This document shows, in pieces, positions 58,074-64,000 of a DNA stretch of 64,000 nt (positions are counted from its first letter, which is position 1; each line of letters begins with the position of its first letter). The notes under the pieces are model-generated. The model had not been told where the DNA came from and ran no database searches. It saw only the letters and a list, made by a program, of their open reading frames with translations. The stretch lies in assembly GCA_033398695.1 (NCBI GenBank), contig CM065802.1, positions 138,928,096-138,992,095 on the forward strand, in the 5' to 3' direction. The position numbers and the translations under genes were made by a program. Source of the stretch: Orobanche coerulescens (lineage: Eukaryota > Streptophyta > Magnoliopsida > Lamiales > Orobanchaceae).

Positions 58074-61000
58074 TTATCTTTGATCCGCATGCCTCCATGG
58101 TCTCTTTCCTGGCTCATACTCGGTGCCGCGCCACCAGTTTTGAAGTGAATCATTGCCTCGTTCCTGGTAAATCGCTCTTCCTTCATATGAACGATCAAAG
58201 GCAAGTATCCAATCCTCTGGATGGGTGACCCGATCTCCTCTTCTATGTTTTGATTTCATCTCGACTTGGAGAGGGAGCTTACCTTCTTCTAGCATCTTTG
58301 AAAACTTATCTGCCGCTTCTGCCAACGTCTTATAATTTTTGATGATGGCGGATTCCCTGATGAGTCTGACAAAATATCTCATCAGTTCATTCTTCCTCCA
58401 GTTCTTCACTTCTTCGGCAGTTGGGTTGCGGTTGGTTGGCAGACGTATTTCCGAAGGTCTTTGAACAAGATTTTGCCAAGGGACATTTGGGTCATGGAAT
58501 TCTGGTCCGGAGCCTGAAATTATAAAGCTTTGGGGTTGAGGTGCTAGCTTGTTCAATTCAAGAATGATATCGCTGCGAGCACCTCAAATTCCCTTTCTGT
58601 TGCGCCTCTTATTCTCCTTGCAGCTTCTCGTGCTTCTTCCCCTTTTGGCTTCATCAAGACTTTGCAGGATTTCAAGAGCGGCGTCTGTTTGGTCTCGATC
58701 CGTTTATTCTTTCAACGAGGGAGGAAAGAGTCTGCGACATCTCTTGAATGGATTTGTCATGCGCACGCAATGAGAGAGCCGTTTCTCTATCATTGCACAG
58801 GCTGGCTTGGCTTCAGCAATTCTTGTCTTTGAAGCTTCCTCCTTCAGCAGTTGCGCTTGTTTATCCTCCATAATCTTCAAGGCTTGCTTGAACACTTCTG
58901 GCAGAAGAATGAAAGCATCAACAACTCGAGATACTTCGTGTTGAAGAGGTGTCATTTCTTCAATCGCAGAGGTGTGCATCCATTCCAAAGGCCTTTTCTA
59001 CTAAGAGAGAGCGTTAATCGCATCTTGATAAATACTCAAGGCCAAGAGCTCGCAGGCGCTCTTTGCGTGCAGCAGAGATAGGAGAGTCAGGATGGGCGAA
59101 GTCTTCAGTGCAGTTCAACCTTCTTACGTTCACGGATGGACGTGAAGTAAGTTGGATATCCTCAGGTTCGTTACCGTCCTCGGATTCCAAGGTTGCAGGG
59201 GCGGGAGAAGCTTCTTGTGGAATGGCGACAGTTGGTTCAGAAGCGTCCTGTGGCGAAGGTTCTGCGGCAGATGTGGATGCAGGAGGGACTGAATCCTCCT
59301 GTTGCCTTGTAGGATCAAGCTTTTGGTCGCAACAGGCTCGGGTGCCTGTTCCAAAATTTCTTGATTTTCCTCGACTAGAGGGACTGATTCCTCCTGTTCT
59401 GGAATGTTCTCCGGCTGTGGCGAAGGTGGATTAGCTTGGGTAGATGGCCCTTCGTCTTTTCTGGGTGGAGAGAAGGCTTGGGCTTCAGCCTCTTCACGGA
59501 TCATTCTCAGACCTGCTTGAAGAGCATTGCGTCATCGTCTGAGTCATGGTCGTCGTCGTCTTTTGGATTAACGGGAGAGTCCTCTGACTTCTTCTTTCCT
59601 TTTCTTCTGGCGTCGGATTTGTGCAGCAGGTGGCTTTCAATGAGATCTTTGCAAGAAGCGTTGTCCCATCGTAGGTGGCCTCAATTTGATTGAGTCTGTT
59701 ACTTTCGAGACAAATCGCTCTTCGTGGCTCCATTCGCCCAGCTTGTACAAAGGTGTCGTATTTGAGCTAGCCTAAAGCTTTTCCATTGCGTAAATCTTTC
59801 GTACGCCTGCTCAATTTGTACTGAAAGAAGTGTTTGATTTATAATTGAGTCTGGGAGGGACTTGAATCACGTGGAGACGCTGTTGAGGATTCTGACAGTA
59901 TGGGATCTGTACGGAAGATGGACTCCTTGCAGGGATGGTGCCTCAAGGAAATTGGATCTGTGACGGGTGTGGGATCCCGTAGAGGAGAAGTAGCTTTTGG
60001 CTCCGAATGGGCACCGACGTGCTAACGTCTTGAATGTTGCGATGTCTCTATATCCGTCGTAGCCGCCAAAGGCTCGGGATCTACCGTCCGGGCGGTAGGA
60101 GACACCTCTTCCGCAGGGGTTGGGCCCCGGGTGCTATATCGATGGGTTGCGCGACGGGCGTTTCATCCTCTGAGTGTTTGGCTTTGTTTTTTGAGAGCCT
60201 CCGAGTCTCTTCTTCGACTTCTCATCGCAGAGTGCTTCTTGTCGTGAGAACGCTTGCGCTTCTTCTTTGAAGATTCCAATCTGTGGACCTTCACGGTTTC
60301 GTCTCGGGGTTGTCGAAATAGGCATGTGCCTGGTTCTCGGGTGATTGGCATGCATTGTGCTTTGGTTATAGGCAGAGGCTATGACGCCTCCTAAATATAA
60401 CCGTCAGCCGTTTTTCTTGGCATCGGCGGATTCCGGACTCCGCACCTCGTCAGAATGTAGTTTAGCATTAAACCAAATGATTTCTTTTGGGTGGCCGGTT
60501 TGCACACCTCTTCTTGAAGTCGTTTCAAAATGATTTGGCACCAATTGACCTTTTCACAGGTCAAAATAGCGACCATCATTCTGAACCTAAGATTCGTGCA
60601 CATCTAGAACGCACCGGTTCGATTTTCAATGATCCTGGAACAGAAATCGTGGAGATAAACGAAATGAAGAAGAAAATTTTTCTTGTGGCACGTGGTTGTC
60701 ACCATATCAACCACTTTGGACCCGGTAAAAAGTCCATAAAATTTGGTAATCAGTTCTTGAGACCCAAACGTCTCAAGCTGGTCCATGGTCAGGCCGTCGG
60801 CGGGCAGCCTGTAGAATTTCTGAAGTAAATCACGATTGATGCAGACTTGCACTCCTTGGACTGTTGCGGTGATGTCAGCAACATGTCCTCCCTGGGCTAG
60901 TGAGAGAAAACGAACGGCAGCGTTGAGGTAGAATTCCTCAACTAGATGAGCGTCGTATTTGTCGGCGATTTTGCTTCCGAAGCGATAAAGTCCTTGTTGT

Positions 61001-61146
61001 TCAAGACGAGTAATGATATATTCCATCGGTTCGGTGTCGTTGATTTCCGAGATTATACGCTCGATGATGACTGGTTTAGAGAAGATCCGGCCATCAATGA
61101 TGCTGGAAGTTTTCTTCAGAACGGGGGATGAAGATTGAGTAGCCAT
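58074..61146 (-). pseudogene. Sirevirus accessory ORF (Transposase_32-like), second copy
   Basis: From ATG 61146 one frame runs 180 codons to a stop at 60606-60604 and continues in frame to about 60391. It reads SIIDGRIFSKPVIIERII, HLVEEFYLNAAV, GVQVCINRDLLQKFYRLPAD, CHKKNFLLHFVYLHDF, RMMVAILTCEKVNWCQIILK and KKSFGLMLNYILTRCGV. Compared with the plus copy, the stop replaces a glutamate codon. Later parts, in changing frames, are basic (SKKKRKRSHDKKH, about 60270), acidic with DDDDHDSDDD (about 59560), proline- and glutamate-rich (59130-59504), and end with a tryptophan-rich tail (LIRESAIIKNYKTLAEAADK, NWWRGTEYEPGKRPW) closing at 58074. The whole would be roughly 1000 residues. Function unknown; probable nuclear signals and lack of membrane segments speak against an envelope. 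Confidence 0.7.
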
Positions 61147-61280
61147 GGATGTTTTCTTAAAACGAAGGTAGAAGAAAATAGTAGAAATTCGCAGTGAATA
61201 TGCAGAAAATATGTAGGCTGTTTGCTTGAGATCTCTTGTAATTGCAGAAAGCGTAAAGAGTCTCTAATGGCAGATACAGT

Positions 61281-61289
61281 CCTTTTATA
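61281..61289 (-). promoter_or_regulatory. TATA box of the Sirevirus accessory ORF, second copy
   Basis: The minus strand reads AAGTATAAAAGGACTG, 135 bp before the ATG at 61146. It matches the box at 33827 in the opposite copy in sequence and distance, in DNA that is otherwise only partly alike. Confidence 0.6.
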
Positions 61290-61674
61290 CTTGGGCGGCG
61301 AAATAGGGTTTGCAGAGTACGAATGGTCAGATTTTAAGGGATGGGAACCGGTTTTGAAATCGACGGTCAGGATGGATTTAGTGTAACTGGTACGCTAATC
61401 CATTAAAAGGTTTTAAAATACAGCGGGTCCCACTTCTGACATAGGTTGATTACCCTAAATGCCTAAAACGGCGGTTTTAAAAATAATAAACAATTTAAAA
61501 ACATCGCGGCTTTTGAGATTCAGTTGTCCAGATGTCGTGTAAGGCATTTAATGAACATGACGTTTGACATAAAAACAGGGCACGTGGACAAAAATTATTT
61601 TAAAAAGGAAATAATATTATATTACATACTGAATCGAAATCCTATAGTATGTGCTGTTCTCCGCGTCGATACAG
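61290..61674 (-). other. presumed upstream region of the accessory gene
   Basis: About 390 bp, AT-rich in 61480-61640, without a gene or LTR ends that I can place. The matching stretch in the plus copy is 33461-33826. Confidence 0.4.
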
Positions 61675-61899
61675 CGTTCCCCCTTAAAAAGGTACTAATA
61701 GGTTTTAAATTCCATACAAAGAATATTCGATTAATGCCGTATTCATGGGTCCTACAGTATTCCCCCTTAATTATTGCACACATCAGCTGTAGGATTCATA
61801 TGCCTTCGTTTGCTACAGTACTGTATTGATGATTCTGAGTGTACATATAATTAATGTTGGATACTGTATTCACGGGTCTTATAGCATTCCCCCTCAATT
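61675..61899 (-). repeat. three polypurine-tract-like repeats after Sirevirus pol, second copy
   Basis: On the minus strand: TTGAGGGGGAATGCTATAAG (about 61897), TTAAGGGGGAATACTGTAGG (61770) and TTTAAGGGGGAACGCTGTA (61690). The first two are followed by GACCC(G/A)TGAATAC. Spacing is about 127 and 80 bp, as in the plus copy. Confidence 0.75.
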
Positions 61900-61979
61900 G
61901 TTGAGTAAAAGCAGTAAATTTACTTACAGGGAGTCTGGCTGCAGTATTCCCAATTCTGTTCTTAGCATGTTGAATCTTG

Positions 61980-63486
61980 TCAGACGAGAGGCTTGGTGAA
62001 AATGTCGGCCAGCTGGATGTCTGTATGAACCTTTTCCAGGCGAACATCCTTGTTCTCGACATGATTCCTGATAAAATGATGCTTCATGTTGATATGCTTA
62101 GTGCGCGAGTGCAAAACAGGATTGTGCGTGATTGCAATTGCACTCGTGCTATCACACATGATTGGAGTCTCTCTAGCATCGATTCCATAATCGGCGCTTG
62201 TTGCCGCATCCAAAGGATTCGCATACAACAATACCAAAGACAGATAGTATTCTGATTCAGCCGTGGAAAGAGAATTTGCCAATTGCTTCTTACTGAACCA
62301 AGATACGAGTCTAGGTCCGAGAAAGTGACAAGTTCCACTTGTACTCTTCCTATATAGCTTGCAGCCTCCGAGATCCGAGTCGCTGTATCCAACTAAATCG
62401 AATCCGCCTTCCTTAGGATACCACAGTCCTGCATCGACTGTTCCTTTAACGTATTTCAAGATTCGTTTAGCTGTATTGAAGTGTGATTCCTTAGGTGCAA
62501 CTTGGTATCTCGCACACACTCCAACAAAGATATCTGGATATCGGCTGCTAGCTGCTAGGTACAGGAGCGAACCGATGAGCTTCTGTAGAGTGATTGGTCA
62601 AACGGCTTTCCGGCTTCATCGGCACTAATTTGCACGGAAGTGCTCATGGGGGTTGGCGAAGATTGGGAATTGTTCATTCCAAATTTGTTGAGAAGCTCCT
62701 TGCCGTATTTCTCTGGTTGATGAATATACCCGTAGGCAAATGCTTTACCCGCAAACCTAGGAAATAACTAAGTTCCCCCATCATACTCATTTCAAATTTG
62801 CTTTGCATGAGATGTGAGAACCTTTGACATAGAGCAAGGTTAGTTGAACCAAAAATAATATCATCGACATAGATTTGTACCATTAGAAGGTCATCACCTT
62901 CCTGTATCTTGAACAAGGTTTTGTCGACAAAGACCTTTCTCAAATCCGTTGTTGGTTAGAATCGGGACAGGGTTTCGTACTGTGCTCAGTGGGCTTGTTT
63001 AAGTCCGTACAGCGCTTTCCTTAGCCTGTAAACTAGATCGATACCGTCCGTGTTGGCAAACCCTGGTGGTTGTTCAACATAAACTTCTTCTGTAAGCTCT
63101 CCATTCAGGAAAGCACTCTTGACGTCCATTTGGTATACGATAAAACTCTTATGGGCGGCAAAGGCTAAAAATATCCTAATGGCTTCTAGTCTCGCTACAG
63201 GGGCGAAGGTTTCATCATAGTCGATTCCTTCTTCCTGACAATAGCCTTGTGCTACTAGTCTGGATTTGTTTCTTATGATAAGTCCATTTCCATCCTTTTT
63301 GTTTCGAAATACCCATTTGGTTCCTATAACCGATTGGTGTGTCGGTCTGGGTACAAGATACCATACATTGTTTCTTTCGAAACCGTTAAGCTCTTCTTCC
63401 ATAGATGTTATCCAATGAGAGTTGTTAAGAGCGTCTATGGTCGAAACAGGTTCAGATTGGGCTAAGAATACAGCGATAGTGCACAT
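61980..63486 (-). pseudogene. Sirevirus reverse transcriptase and RNase H, second copy
   Basis: Minus strand: [73 protein letters not shown] and [14 protein letters not shown], then a frameshift around 62985-62940. The active-site motif is intact (VQIYVDDIIFGS). FEMSMMGELSYFLGLRVK follows, then a frame change near 62690. From 62519 comes the RNase H part: KRILKYVKGTVDAGLWYP, KSTSGTCHFLG, STAESEYY, CDSTSAIAI, KHINMKHHFIRNHVENKD and LADIFTKPL, the standard copia Pol end. Less decayed than the plus copy. Confidence 0.9.
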
Positions 63487-64000
63487 ATTGAGTCTCCTAA
63501 GTTCGGATTGAGATTTCCATTCAGAAACCGTGAGACTTCAAAGATTAGATTCTTCTTGTGCACAAAGTACATTTCCATGTGTACTCTGTATTCTCCTACG
63601 AGTAGAAACACCTGCATTAATGTTTCCAATGATCAGCTCTTGCGGGTGATCTCTCAACCATCTTCGGTCGGGTTCTAGTTCAGGATCCCGTACTGTATCG
63701 AAAGTTTCTGTGGGTACAGCTTCAGCTTGAATAGCGTCAGCTTCATCCACATCGATTCTTACAGCTGCGGGGTTGATTTCTAAATCAACTACAGGTTCTA
63801 TGGGTGCAGGTGGATCCAAGATAGATAGATGGTGAATGTCCTGAGTGATATCATCTACTCCTGTAGGGTCATGGTGTGGTTCGTCGAACACTACATGAAC
63901 TAATTCCTCGATCGTCAGCCTCCTTTTATTAAAGATTCTGAAAGCTTTGCTGACGGAGGAGTATCCTACGAATATTCCTTCATCTGATTTTTCATCAAAG
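63487..64000 (-). pseudogene. Sirevirus integrase C-terminus and linker to reverse transcriptase
   Basis: From the window edge the minus strand reads FDEKSDEGIFVGYSSVSKAF, FNKRRLTIEELVHVVFDE, the conserved end of copia integrase, then an acidic, proline-rich linker (SILDPPAPIEPVVDLEINPA, LEPDRRWLRDHPQE). A stop at 63540-63538 separates it, in the same frame, from [19 protein letters not shown] and the reverse transcriptase. Catalytic integrase residues lie outside the window. Confidence 0.85.

Larger units (their letters stand above)
56450..64000 (-). mobile_element. SIRE/Maximus-type copia element (Sirevirus), minus strand, 3' part
   Basis: Minus orientation, running off the right edge: pol 64000-61980, polypurine-like repeats 61899-61675, TATA box 61289-61281, accessory ORF 61146-58074, polypurine tract about 57597-57585, 3' LTR 57584-56450. 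It is inserted into family B gag; the bases before 56450 are CAACC. Same family as 21892-36497. It shows that in this family the accessory gene lies between pol and the 3' LTR. Confidence 0.9.

Overview
This window is plant nuclear DNA made almost entirely of LTR retrotransposons nested in one another; I see no convincing host gene, tRNA or rRNA. The flowering-plant assignment rests on lineages I can recognise: a Ty3/gypsy Tat-type element with a second (plant-type) RNase H and an antisense accessory gene, SIRE/Maximus-type Ty1/copia elements (Sireviruses), an Angela/Tork-like copia element, and several gypsy families whose LTRs start TGTAA and end TTACA, next to primer-binding sites for initiator tRNA-Met. 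The species cannot be told from the sequence.

Layout, left to right. 1-7153: the 3' part of a Tat-type gypsy element (+): broken pol, then a four-exon gene on the opposite strand with its own TATA box, then the 3' LTR. 7199-10238: a truncated long LTR (called family B here) carrying a 36-bp minisatellite. 10239-13079: LTR plus gag of a minus-strand gypsy element. 13080-19146: an integrase tail, its polypurine tract, a chimeric LTR, and a tandem duplication of the LTR's 3' half. 19147-21891: an AT-rich block, probably a minus-strand LTR. 21892-36497: a plus-strand Sirevirus whose reverse transcriptase is split by a complete 9.5-kb non-coding element (22436-31979, minus, AAAAT duplication). Beyond its pol lie three polypurine-like repeats, a TATA box and a long accessory ORF. 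36498-56449: a family B gag-only element arranged LTR, internal, LTR, internal; its second LTR is split by a complete Angela-like copia element (44634-53882, GTTTT duplication). 56450-64000: a minus-strand Sirevirus entering from the right, with 3' LTR, accessory ORF, TATA box, polypurine-like repeats and pol, running off the window.

Inferred order of insertion: the plus Sirevirus is older than both the 9.5-kb element and family B; family B is older than the Angela-like element and the minus Sirevirus. Most coding regions carry stops or frameshifts. Two things stand out. Two different lineages carry an extra gene, with its own TATA box, between pol and the 3' LTR: antisense and spliced in Tat, sense in the Sirevirus. 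Also, many differences between paired repeat copies fall at CAG/CTG-type sites and look like base-calling errors, so some of the apparent frameshifts may not be real.
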